From contig NC_052019.1 of assembly GCF_015832195.1 (NCBI RefSeq), forward strand, positions 42,411,016 through 42,475,015: a stretch of DNA of 64,000 bases, given 5' to 3'. This DNA comes from Motacilla alba alba. Taxonomy: Eukaryota; Chordata; Aves; Passeriformes; Motacillidae. The first letter of the stretch is position 1. Each line of letters opens with the position of its first letter. Both the position numbers and the translations under genes were made by a program. The notes beneath the pieces are model-generated. The model saw nothing but the letters and a program-made list of their open reading frames with translations. It searched no databases and had not been told where the DNA came from. Of this stretch, positions 12,289 through 22,885 are shown piece after piece.

Positions 12289-13419
12289 GTCCCATTTTCG
12301 TTGTTTTTTAAGTTGTTTAGAAAAATTTCATAGATGGTATGGTGACTTGGCTGTATCTAACTTACCTCAGTTATTTTCTGTTTCTTCTAGTCCTGTTCTG
12401 TCCTTTGTCTCCCTCCATCACAATTCCGAACTGTTTGTTTTAATTATGTTAGCAATCTTTTCACAATTACCATTTTTTGTGAGGACTGAAGCAAAACAAA
12501 TTGGGTTTGATGGGAGTTCATTCCTTTCTTTTTTCCCGTATTATACATTTTTATTCACCTTTAAGAGCTAAATACAGAAATATAAAACTTTTTTAATTTA
12601 TATAAATACTTCAGTAGAAGCTACACATGCAGCATTCTGTGCTACTCTACAAAATACACAGGGTCTTGAGCAGTCTTTCTTTTTTTTTTCCATCCATATG
12701 TTAGTGTACAAATTGTTCCTCATTATCCATAAATGCAACTGAATTTTGGGTTGTCTAGGTATAATGTTTACCATGTTTGGATTTAATTAGTTCCTTAGGT
12801 AGGTAACTTGAGATGAAATTGGGATTGGCAACTATTAGGATTTTGTATTTGATAAATTTTGCTTTGTATGCAGTGAAATTGCTCCAGGTTGGTCTCTTCA
12901 CCACCCACCTCTACATATGAAACCCCTTTTGCAGTGTGGAGCTGTAGCTCCTCTTACTTCTTGGGCATTTTTTATTACATAGCTGACCTGGAGTTTGATA
13001 TTAAGTCATTTTACAACTTGTGTTTGTGGTGTGAAGAGAGAAGGGGAAAACCCTTCAGCTTTGTACAGCTACTGTGTTCACTCTTTTAATGCCCCAACTT
13101 CTGAGTTAATCCTCAGTTCTCCATTTATGCACCTGAAGGTGATGAGACATCAAAAGCCTTGACATAATGGATAAAAATAAATAAGTATATTCATATCAAA
13201 ACCACATTACAATTCTTTCTGATGATCATTATTTCCTATTCTACCACTCTTAAATGTTGCTTGGAGATCTTCTCTATTTTGACTATTGCCAAAGATTTTT
13301 ACTCCAGTGAGTTACTGCTTCCTTCAAACTGTGGGCTAATTTTCATTTTGTTTTGCAGCAGCAAATACCCTAACACTTAAAATATGAATATTCTTGACAG
13401 CCAGCAATGTTGAGAGCAG

Positions 13420-13495
13420 GTTATAAACTACTTTTGGAATCACAGCTACTCAGCTTTGCTACAGGTAGGCCAAGCTAACACATTTTCTTACAGAA
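13420..13495 (+). pseudogene. RNF175: Possible RNF175 relic: next membrane exon (weak)
   Basis: After GAGAGCAG the frame reads YKLLLESQLLSFATG, which weakly resembles the family segment YKWFLLIYK.SYA.G. It then runs into TAA. It is in the right place between the 12143 and 14395 pieces, but the similarity is short and could be chance. A second weak candidate is KWYLIPY near 13680. Confidence 0.35.
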
Positions 13496-14394
13496 AGGGA
13501 CTTTAGTTAGAGTCTTACTATACAGAAATATTAGATTCATTTCATTGTTTTGCAGAAGCAACAAGAGCAGCCAAATGCCAATAAGGTGTTAAATGCCAAT
13601 CTAAGAAATGTTAAGTTTCTGTAGCTGAAAGAGCCCACTGAATTTAAATTCCTCAAAGGAAAATTTTTGCTAAAATGCAGCAAGTGGTATTTAATCCCCT
13701 ACTCCCAAACATCCCAATCCAATAGAGCCTGCAAAAATGTTAATGTCTCCTGTCAACTCTCTGAGACTGTGTTATGTGTAACAGGTCTTGGGAGACTGAA
13801 ACCTGGCCACAAAATATCATTAAACTGGAGCTTCTCAACATTAAAAAGGACTTGTCATTTCTGCTGCTACAGGACACAGTGTAAAAGGCTTTAAGAAAGA
13901 GTTGACAAATTTTGTACCTGTATCTTAAAAATACACTGGTGGGCGAATTTAGATAAAGTTAAAGAAAATACTTCAACAGAATAAAGCTGAACAGTATGGG
14001 TAACACAAGACTGCTACGTTTCTGCCAAGAATTCTCCACCACAGCGACATACTTTTAGATTAATCAACTATACAATTTATGGGCAATAGCTCTGAGACTT
14101 AAAGGAACAGCTGATTAAAGGAACAGGGGCTGCAATATCTGCAACCCCTTCAAGAGGCGTTTGACTTACATTAGATGCATTATGAAGTTGATCTACTTGT
14201 TCTTGAGGAATCCCTGGAATTCCTGGTCAGACAGCAGCTCAAACTGAGTCCAGCACAGTAGCTCTGAGTGGGATACAGAAGTCCTGGACAAACAAATAAA
14301 AATCAAATTCTATCCAGGTAAAATTTCTAGGTGCATTAAGAAGTTCTGGCATTTTGGTGAAGAATATGAGTAATCTTTCATGGTTTTATGACAG

Positions 14395-14507
14395 AAAAGT
14401 CTGATGACTGTGCATTTTTCCATGACACTGCTTTTTTATGTAGTGTACTATGGGAGTGATGGGAAGAGACTTTGTGGAGATTTGTCCTGCCTACGTGGCT
14501 TCTACCA
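14395..14507 (+). pseudogene. RNF175: RNF175 relic: FYGLYYG / RDFAE exon with one-base insertion
   Basis: Preceded by an ACAG acceptor (14391-14394). The first part reads LFYVVYYG, then a +1 shift, then VMGRDFVEICPAYVAST at 14456-14506. The family has FYGLYYGV followed by a RDFAE.C.DYMAST motif. The shift is explained by one extra G in the run at 14452-14454. This is the clearest piece of the relic. Confidence 0.85.
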
Positions 14508-15174
14508 CTGCTGTACCTGCCAGGTACATCACCCCCAATACCACTGGCAAGGACCAGAAGGGAGCTCTTGATTCTCTTTTGCCCCTGGGTTCATGAGAAT
14601 GAGCACTACTGGATACTCCTGCAGTAAACCAACCTCTCTTTTTCTTGAGAAGAGCTGTTCTTGTGCCACAGACAAATAATTGAACTCCCTCATCAGTCTT
14701 ATGATTAGGAGAACTCTCTTAATGCAGTAGCCACTGACATATGCCATGCCTTTGGGGATTTGGGATTTCCAACCGGCAGATCCCGATGTGCAAGAAACTG
14801 CACAGTTTTCCTAACAGCTATAGGAAGGCAAGTTTCTTCCTTCCCCAAAGTCTGTGAAAGACTCTTCTTGTCCTTTCCTTTCTATAGTTCCTCTCTTCCC
14901 CTTTCAAATAGGAGAATTATGCTGACATAATCACCTTATGTCCAGTTACTTAATACCAAGCAGATGGTTGCTAAAATTCTTGCATCAGCAGTAAGATTTT
15001 AATTATTCTTTGGTAACTGTGCATCCTGGCAGTAGTAAACCCTGGCAATTGTAGCCATTTTCATGCTGTCCTTATCTTTGATGGCAGCTGAAATGTGTTT
15101 ATGCATCCTTGACACTAAGCAAATATTTTGTTGTTCTTTGGCTTCTTTATTTCCTGTAAGTTTGATCTTGACAG

Positions 15175-15255
15175 CTTTACAACATCAGTGGCATACCAAC
15201 AGGAAATTTGTCCAATGACATTTGTGCAGTCTATGGATAGAAAATCTTTGGGGAT
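15175..15255 (+). pseudogene. RNF175: RNF175 relic: start of RING domain, stop codon in the CxxC motif region
   Basis: After an acceptor (CTTGACAG, ending 15174) the frame reads LYNISGIPTGNLSNDICAVY, then G and TAG at 15238-15240, followed by KIFG. The family has FYS...PT..LSD..CAVCGQ. The second cysteine of the first RING CxxC is tyrosine here, and the glutamine codon CAG has become TAG. Confidence 0.82.
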
Positions 15256-16079
15256 ATAAAAAAATAAGGGCTCATTGAAAATACCTAACAGCTGTCGTCT
15301 AATCATGGATAGCCTTTCCATTTAATCATGAATCTATCATTTTCTCCTCTTTTATGCTGTATTAAAAAATAATGATGACAATAAATACAAAGAAAAAAAG
15401 GAACTAAAACCACGTTCAGAAACAACATTGTGCAGAGGTAAAAAAAAAAGGAACACAAACTATTTTTCAGTTCTGTAGCACAAGTTGAGGTCATGCAGAT
15501 TTTTGGCTGACAAACTGATGCAAGAGTAGCGATAATCCTATAGTTCCAGGTTTAAATCCACCTTCCAGGTACTTGGTGCACAGCCTTTGTGGGTGTGCCT
15601 GGCAGGACATTAGACCAGGCATGCTGACCCATCAGCCAGGTCTGCTAATTCAGGCTCCACTCCCGTGTATTGCAGAGGATTTCCTCCAGCTGTGCCTGGG
15701 GCTGTTTGCCAGATGGTTTAAAGGCAGATGTGGAACCCTTCTCAACCAATGTCCTGTACCCTAGAGCTTGGCAGAAGAGCCAGTGACCCAGGGATACCAA
15801 ACAACTCTACATCTTGCATTCCAGAAACTCAAAATGAAAAGTATTGAATATGTGCTGGAACAATGTTACTAATCACTCACTTCTGCACTTCATAAAAGTA
15901 TCCTGGCTTCTTGTGAGCTGGAAAATATGAATACCAGTCTGGATGTTCAGGACGTTGGATTCAGCTTTACAATAACTCCAAATAGTCCAAATATTTTAAG
16001 TAATTTGAAACTGCTTGGTTATAAAACCAGACAATGTCCACATTCAGTCATTAAAATTATCTGCTGATGGTTTGACCAG

Positions 16080-16313
<234 letters not shown>

Positions 16314-17006
16314 TAATTCTTGTTTTGATCTGCAGTGGAGGGATGAAATGGCCACATTAAATGAATTGAAAACCTTAATTATTAAGGAAAAATTGTATTT
16401 AGGGAAGATGATAGGTTTGTTTGCCTTTACCTTATCTAAGACCCCAAGCAAGCTAGGAACAGAAAAGTACATTTATATTTTCCTTCTTGATTACAAGACA
16501 TCCCAAATTAATTTTTATAATGAGAGGAACACTTTAAAGAATATAAATCATAATTTTATAAAGACCATGCAGTGGATTTTGTTTTTTAACAAAATTTTTA
16601 AAAAAATTATGTAATGCGCTTTCAGAACTTTTAAGTTATGTAATACACTTTTCCCTTTTAGTTAGTTAGCGAACAAGTAGTTAGCAAACAAGATTTTTCT
16701 TTTAGCAATTAAAAAAATAGTTGAAGCTCTGCTGCTGTAGTTTTCTGTAGAAAATTGCTTGAGGGAAAGCAAAGTTTGGCTTATTTTCTTGGAGCCTATT
16801 TTAACCATAGGATACTTAATTTTAACATTACTTCTATTAAAAAAAAAAAAAGAAAGTAAATTATGGGTGCTAAGGAAGTAAATTATGAGCATAAAAAAAA
16901 AAAAAAGTTATTTCAAAAATTTAACCCAATACTGTATCTTTGACTCTGACTAAGAAAAATACCAAGATTTACCTATTGTTGCATTTTCTTTCCAGTTTCT
17001 TTATGA

Positions 17007-17126
17007 ACAGATTGTGTGGGAACACCCAAATATTTTATGGACAACTTCTGGGCTGTCTCTGCTATCTGGTGGTTTGGCAGTCGATTGTTACAGGCATCAT
17101 CCAAGGCATTACTTACTGGTTCTAGA
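17007..17126 (+). pseudogene. RNF175: RNF175 relic: C-terminal exon
   Basis: One frame holds VWEHPN (family PWER.H) and a second frame holds YGQLLGCLCYLVVWQ and IIQGITYWF then TAG. The family ends YGQLLDWLRYLVAWQP...QGI.Y..GLE. A frameshift separates the two parts, and a further shift near 17110 would restore a VLE-stop ending at 17118-17129. Two acceptors are possible, after CTTTCCAG or after GAACAG. Confidence 0.82.
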
Positions 17127-17129
17127 ATA

Positions 17130-19680
17130 GGATGTAGATTTTTGGTGAGAATTAAAAGTGTTGGACATTTACCTGCCTACAATAATTTGCATATTCTGTA
17201 CTTAATTTTAAAAGACTAGAAAAAATAGTAATCAGTGGAATTCTGGTGTGCTAGAATCGTGAAAAAAAAATAGATTTCCCAGAATGAAGAAATAGATAGC
17301 AGAAGTAGCTTCTGAATTCAGATGTAACATGATCAGTATTTTAAGAATCTCTACATTGTCATTAGAAATCAGAGATACATTACTTAACTTACACTTTAAT
17401 AAATATATATAAGAATAACGCAGATATTGTATGAAGCCATCTGTAGGTGAAAAAAAAGGTTTAGATGCTAAAAACAGGAAATGATGCACTTAAAAAACCC
17501 AAAATAAATGAAAGAAAGAGCAATGTATTCAAGATTACATAGAAAGAAGGTTACTTTTTTTTGTTTAGTTGAAGTAACAAAGTTAGTAATTCTTATTATG
17601 TGTTATGCCTGCATTCATAAATGCAAAAATGCATGTAGATAAGCTGGTAATTTTCATTGTGCTGTCAAAGTTGCCTGCTTGTGGGTGTAGTGGAAGCAAG
17701 TGCATCCTCATCCTTCTCAATGGCTAGCAAAGAACAGGGATACTTTGCTCTCACTGCCACTTTGGTTGTGCAGAGGACTTGCTAAAAGCAGTAACACAAA
17801 AGTAACCAGCTGTGAGAGGAAACTTCCAATGCAATCAACTCAGTTACAGTGAGGTGTTTGAACAGGGTTTCTGTACCACATTAGATGCCCAAGATCAAAA
17901 CAGCAATAAAAACATTAACTTGGACATGGTCTCATCACAGTTACAGACAACTGTGTCCGTGTTTCCATTTGAAAGTTTTTAAGACCTGCTTCTACATGTG
18001 CCTGGAAATGTCCTAAGCTACACCTAAGTCCTGAACCAATCCAGAAGTTCATAGTCCTTCCGGCCTCTCAGAATCAAGCTATTAAGGTTCACCCAAAATT
18101 TTCTATGGCTGCAAGAAAAACATCACAAAGACATCACTTTCATTTTACATCAGCTCTGAAGGATGGGTCTGGTGCCAGTCTTCCATTTGTTCAATTTTTC
18201 AATTAGGACCCTCGTCCCAGTAACCTTCTCAAGAAGACACTATCCCACCTGACAGCAAACACAATGTCCTATGTGGGATGTTCTCCACCCACTCTAGTTT
18301 TGTGGACTACATTTACAGAGAGAGCAAAAGGTAGGAAACACTCTTTTCATGCGTATGTTAAGGTTGCTGAACATAGAGGAACATGTTGTTAGATTCAAGG
18401 ACTATTTTTGTATTTCCCACACTGTAGCTGAAAGCAGCTTAAACTCCACTTGTACAAGTCAGAAGAATATTTGAACCCTACTCTGAAGCATCTATGGCAA
18501 CATATAGTACAATGAAATTAGACAGCATTCATCCTCCACAGATGTCATTCATAAAGGAAATTATAGAAACAAAAAGCTTCAACAGACAGAACTGCAGTGA
18601 GAAAGGATATTTCTACATTATGCCTTGCAGCCATGATTTTCAGGAGATCTGGGCATTTTATTTTCTGTGACAATGAAATACAGAGAATCAATCCTTAGAT
18701 TCACTGACTAGGAGAGCTAGGGCAAAATTATTTGCTGCAAAAACTGATTTTTATAGCATTTGATGAGAAGTGGTTTATACAAAGAATGCAGAAAAACCCT
18801 TGGCTAGGCAGGTTCTCTCCTGAAACTTTTGCAAAGACGTATAAACTACATAGCTGTATATCTAAACAACTTTTCATCATTAAATATTTAAATGAAACAG
18901 CTTTTGCTCATATTGCTGCTTAGCATGTGTAGATAACTACTCTTGTTTAACCTCAGAAGGCAGCTCAGCACCACACATCCACTCTCCCCCCAGTGGAACA
19001 GGGGAGAAAATCTGAAGGGTAAAAGTGAGAAAACTTGGGAGTTGAGATTAAGGCCATTCAATAGGTAAAGTAAAAGATGTGCTCACAAGCAAAGCAGAAG
19101 AAAGAATTAATTTACTACTTTCCATCAACAGGCAAATGTTCAGCCATTGCCATGAAAGCAGGACTCCATGACGCAGAACTTTTACTTGGGAAGGCAAATA
19201 TGGTAACTCCAAATATCCTCCTTTACTCTTTCTTTCCCACAACTTTTAGTGCTGATTATCTTGTCATGGGTCATGACGTTATGTACGGGATATCCTTTTG
19301 GACAGCTGGTATCAGCTGTCCTCACTGTGTCCCCTCCCAAATTATGATGTACCCCCTACCTGCTTGCTGTCAGGATGGTGTGAGAAACAGAAAATACCTT
19401 GATGCTGTGCAAGCACTGCTGAGCTATAACTAAAAAGCCACTGTTTTATAGAGACTGTTTTGGGCACAAATACAAACCACAGCACCACAGAGGAGCTATG
19501 AAGAAAAGTAACTCACTTCTAGCCCAAATCTGTACAGCTATTCAGAACATTAGCTACAAAAAGTAGTTATCTCATAGCAAGTGTTAGAATTTGCAGTAGC
19601 CCAGCTTTCTGTTCTTCAGATACAGATAAGTGATGGAACAAACCGGCAAGGGAAACAAATCCAGAGTAAATTCACTACAT
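17130..19680. other. Tail-to-tail spacer between the RNF175 relic and TLR2B
   Basis: About 2.5 kb with no exon-like or repeat sequence that I recognise. The 118-codon open frame at 19077-19433 matches nothing known to me. Confidence 0.6.
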
Positions 19681-19681
19681 A

Positions 19682-19687
19682 TTTATT
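19682..19687 (-). terminator. Poly(A) signal candidate just after the TLR2B stop
   Basis: AATAAA on the - strand lies 15 nt after the TAG stop codon (19705-19703). If used, the 3' UTR would be only a few tens of bases. A longer 3' UTR with a later signal is also possible. Confidence 0.4.
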
Positions 19688-19702
19688 TCTTAATGTCCCT
19701 GT

Positions 19703-22054
19703 CTAGGACCGTAGAGCTATTTTCAAATTAAACCAAAACATCTGCTGCTGCTCTTCTTCGAGAGGCCACTCCAGGTAGGTCTTTGTGTTCATGATCTTCC
19801 GCAGCTTGCAGAACCTCTTGGGAATGGCTTTGCTCTGGATGGGCTCCAGGAGGATGAGAATCGCCGCATCGTTGTTCTCATCAAAGAGGCGGAAATGCGA
19901 GAAGTCCAGCTCGTACTTGCACCACTCGCTCTGCACAAAGTGCTCGGACAGCACAAAGAGCGTTTTGCGGCTCTTCTCAATGGAGTCGATGATGTTGTCC
20001 ACGATCCACTTCCCCGGCACAAAGTCCCGCTTGTGCAGGCAGAGCCGGAAGGGAGGGCAGGCCTGCTCCAGCTCCCGCACCATGGTGTTCTCCACCCAGT
20101 CGGAGTCGTTCTCGCTGTAGGAGACAAAAGCGTCGTAGCAGACGTCCTTCGGCGGGGCGCGCTTGGGCTTCCGCTTGGCTTGCAGCCAGGCCCATGTCAT
20201 CCGCAGGTACCAGACCACGTGGTACTTGTAGCCGACGGCCACCAGCAGCAGGATGACCAGGAACACCAGGACGCAGATCAACGACACCACCAGGGACCTG
20301 TGGCACTCCATCAGGGAGAGGTGCACAGAGCCAACCTGCGCCCCTCTCACCGCCAGCGGAGAGTCACACACGTACTGGTCCGGCCACCCCACCAGCACTT
20401 GGGTTAGCCCGGCCTCGTGGTGGATGAAGGAGAGGAACTCACAGGAGCAGATGAAGTTGTTGTCACTGGCATCCAGCAGCTCCATTCTCCTGAAGGACTC
20501 CAACTCCTCCTTGGAGAAACTGTTCAGCTTGTTTCTTCTGACGGACAAGGACACCAAGTTTGGGATGGGTGCGGCACCTGGCAGCATCTTCAGCTGGTTT
20601 CTTGTGAGGTACAGCTCTTTCAGAAATGGGAGCTGCAGTCCAAACTCCTTCAGGTTGTTTCCACTGACATCCAAAACCTCTAGCGTTTGAGGAATGCAGG
20701 TTGTTACTTTAGGAATTTGAGTGCTGGACAGGTTTAAATATTTCAGGAGTTTTGGCCATTCACACGCATCTGGAATCTCACCAAAATTATTTTGGCTAAT
20801 GTCTAAATCAATTAGGTTTCCTAGATGAGATAAACTTTTACTTGTCATTTCTAAGTCACTCAGTGAATTCTGACTTAAATTTAGAGTTTGTAGTGATGGC
20901 CAAGCACCCTGGCAGGCTGAATGTTCTAAACTCAGGTCTCCAAGCAAATTTGCACTAAGGTCAAGATATACTAATGACCGAAGATGTTGGGAAATTTTAC
21001 ATGGTACCAAAAAAACCTTGGTGTTTTGAACTGTGACTCTTGTAAAAAGAGATAGTAGACCTTCCACAGCCTGAAGATCTGTAAACAAATAAAATTCTTC
21101 TATAGATAATTTCTTTATTGTGAAAACTCTAAGTGTCTGTGATTTCTTTGCTTGAAATTCCATTTTCCACTGTCCAGTTCCCAAGAGTCTACATTCTACC
21201 AGCTCCAGCTCCACTAATTTTGGCATGTCTTCTAAAATGCTGACAATCTCAGGTACAGTAGCATCTGTTAGTAAAGTCTGTCTAAAAGAAATTTTCTTTG
21301 CAAAAGATGAAGACATGACTCTCAATACTTGCATTTCTGCAACGCTACTGAATGCTATTCTTCTCACTTCCAGCCAAGTGACAGAGTGCACAAGGTCCCT
21401 AACAATTTCTGAGAATGTATTAATACTTCTTATATTTACGATCATGTGATTGATTTGCTTAATTGATTTCAAACTTCCCTGCTCATACTGACTGAGATTG
21501 CTACCATCAATCCACAACTTGTGCAGAAGCTCAATGCCCTCAAAGTTCCCTTGCCTTATCACAGAGAACTGCGGGTTGCCCAGGTAGAGAGAACTCAGGT
21601 TCCTCAGGCTAGAAAAGGGGGAGCTCTGCCCCAGGTCTCTGTAGGAATTGCCTTGAAGATGGAGATGCTGGAGTGAAAAAAGGTGCCCAAACCACACCGG
21701 GGACAGGTGAGCCAAGCTGTTATTTGATAAGTCCAAGAGCTCCAGTTTTCCCAGGGACTGAAATGCATCCTCATCTATCGAGCTGATTTCGTTGGACTGC
21801 AGCAGCAGGACTCTCAGGTTCACAGCCTGCTGCAGGTCCTGGGATTGGATGTGCTTTATCTTGTTGTGGGCCAAGTTTAACACCGTGATTTTGGGTGTAA
21901 GCCCAGGCGGAATGAATTCCAAGCCCATGCAGGAGCAGTTGCAAAGCTGACTGGCATCGCATGAAGGACAAGCCTGCTTCAGTGTTAGTTGCTCGGAGAG
22001 GCTTGCAGCTAAGATCATGTAGATGGCCAACACTTGCCAGGTGTGTGCTGTCAT
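19703..22054 (-). CDS. TLR2B: Toll-like receptor 2, second tandem copy (TLR2B-like), 783 aa, single coding exon
   Basis: Cell-surface innate immune receptor that pairs with TLR1-family receptors to detect bacterial lipopeptides and signals through MyD88. Seen: hydrophobic signal peptide (residues about 1-24), LRR N-cap with CPSC and CNC cysteines, about 20 leucine-rich repeats, cysteine-rich LRR C-cap (CSC...C...C), membrane helix at about 585-609, and TIR domain from about 638 to the end with box 1 (YDAFVSYSE), BB loop (RDFVPGKW) and box 3 (FWFNLKIAL). I start at the ATG at 22054, not the in-frame ATG at 22363, because an acceptor (AG at 22063-22064) lies 8 nt upstream, the signal peptide begins here and the other copy starts at the matching place. 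TLR2 proteins are usually near 780-795 residues. The outer thirds are almost identical to the copy at 27360-29741 and the middle is diverged. The A/B label follows length only and is tentative; the TLR2 identity is very secure. Confidence 0.95.
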   Translation of the reverse strand: MTAHTWQVLAIYMILAASLSEQLTLKQACPSCDASQLCNCSCMGLEFIPPGLTPKITVLNLAHNKIKHIQSQDLQQAVNLRVLLLQSNEISSIDEDAFQSLGKLELLDLSNNSLAHLSPVWFGHLFSLQHLHLQGNSYRDLGQSSPFSSLRNLSSLYLGNPQFSVIRQGNFEGIELLHKLWIDGSNLSQYEQGSLKSIKQINHMIVNIRSINTFSEIVRDLVHSVTWLEVRRIAFSSVAEMQVLRVMSSSFAKKISFRQTLLTDATVPEIVSILEDMPKLVELELVECRLLGTGQWKMEFQAKKSQTLRVFTIKKLSIEEFYLFTDLQAVEGLLSLFTRVTVQNTKVFLVPCKISQHLRSLVYLDLSANLLGDLSLEHSACQGAWPSLQTLNLSQNSLSDLEMTSKSLSHLGNLIDLDISQNNFGEIPDACEWPKLLKYLNLSSTQIPKVTTCIPQTLEVLDVSGNNLKEFGLQLPFLKELYLTRNQLKMLPGAAPIPNLVSLSVRRNKLNSFSKEELESFRRMELLDASDNNFICSCEFLSFIHHEAGLTQVLVGWPDQYVCDSPLAVRGAQVGSVHLSLMECHRSLVVSLICVLVFLVILLLVAVGYKYHVVWYLRMTWAWLQAKRKPKRAPPKDVCYDAFVSYSENDSDWVENTMVRELEQACPPFRLCLHKRDFVPGKWIVDNIIDSIEKSRKTLFVLSEHFVQSEWCKYELDFSHFRLFDENNDAAILILLEPIQSKAIPKRFCKLRKIMNTKTYLEWPLEEEQQQMFWFNLKIALRS
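20801..21363 (-). other. Diverged central LRR block of the second TLR2 copy (residues about 231-418)
   Basis: Within this block the DNA no longer aligns easily with the matching block at 28458-29023. Immediately on both sides the copies are nearly identical (coordinate offset 7657 on one side, 7660 on the other, so a net one-codon difference). It encodes the central LRRs, which in mammalian TLR2 structures form the lipid pocket and dimer face. Peptides such as RRIAFSSVAEMQ and IEEFYLFTDLQAVEG are specific to this copy. Confidence 0.85.
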
Positions 22055-22061
22055 TATATTG

Positions 22062-22064
22062 CCT
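22062..22064 (-). other. Splice acceptor of the TLR2B coding exon
   Basis: Read on the - strand, a TTTTAG acceptor with a T-rich upstream run (AG at 22064-22063) precedes an exon that starts GCAATATA and then ATG. It fits the one-coding-exon structure of TLR2. It would make the open frame upstream of 22064 intronic. Confidence 0.6.
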
Positions 22065-22739
22065 AAAATATGAAACACAGTCAGAGCAATTATAAGATGC
22101 GTAGTTTGTTTTGGAGAAGCTACATTTTGGATAAATCTAAAATATAAGTTTTGCTGTTCTGTTGTGTTCAAGATGCTGTTAAAATATTTGGTTTTAACAC
22201 AGTTCAGAGTTGAAACAGATTCATTTACTACTCTGATCCTCCTACTGTTTAGTAAGTAGCCTTCATACTTCAATCTCACCTCAGTTCCTTTTCTTTTGAA
22301 TCTGTGAATAATATTTTGTATATTCATTTTTTTACCACTGGGAGTCTCCTGTATATATTTCAAATCCTGGTTACATCAAGAAGAGTCAGCATCTTACAGT
22401 CGATAGTAGCATTCAGGTTTAATACTTACTTCAAGCATATGTCTAATCTCTGTTCTAACAATAGGGAGAAAAGAAATGCATTTGTTTCAATCCAATTTTC
22501 ATTTTATCTGCCTTTTCCTACTCTGATTGTAAATGTCCTGTGAGCAGGGAAACAAACACTTGCCTAGATGATTCTCATGTTGCTATCAGTCTGATACTTG
22601 CTAATGAAATTTAAGCTTGCAAAACTGACCATTGCTGCCTACTGCCTCAGCTCTTCCTTTTTACTGCCACATCTTTCTCTTCTGCCAATACCTTTTTCTG
22701 TTTTGGGAACCTGTGGCAGAGAGGAGATCAGGCCAAGCC

Positions 22740-22885
22740 ACAAGGAAGAGCCAGGGGCTCAGATCCAATCAGCTGACTGGACTAGACAGCTTTTTCCAGC
22801 CCCACAGCCTGTTTCTGGTCTTCTGGACTGGAATGATTCAAGAGAAGCCACACAGATGTGGATTCTGTGATTCTGTGTCACTCCA
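22740..22885 (+). repeat. Possible CR1 3' tail fragment
   Basis: It contains ACTGGACTAGACAGCTTTTT and ends GATTCTGTGATTCTGTG, both CR1-tail-like, but the sequence between does not match well. It lies in the spacer between the two TLR2 genes. Confidence 0.35.

Noticed and set aside
12164..12571. 135-codon open frame on the + strand with several cysteines and histidines
   Set aside because: It overlaps the RNF175 membrane-exon relic in another frame; the cysteine spacing does not form a zinc finger.
19785..20690. Long antisense frames over the TLR2 TIR and C-cap (also 27442-28347)
   Set aside because: They are shadows of the well-conserved GC-rich TLR2 coding sequence and repeat identically in both copies.
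22055..22363. Longer 886-codon start for TLR2B
   Set aside because: The extra residues have no TLR2 similarity, they precede the signal peptide, and an acceptor lies just before the chosen ATG.
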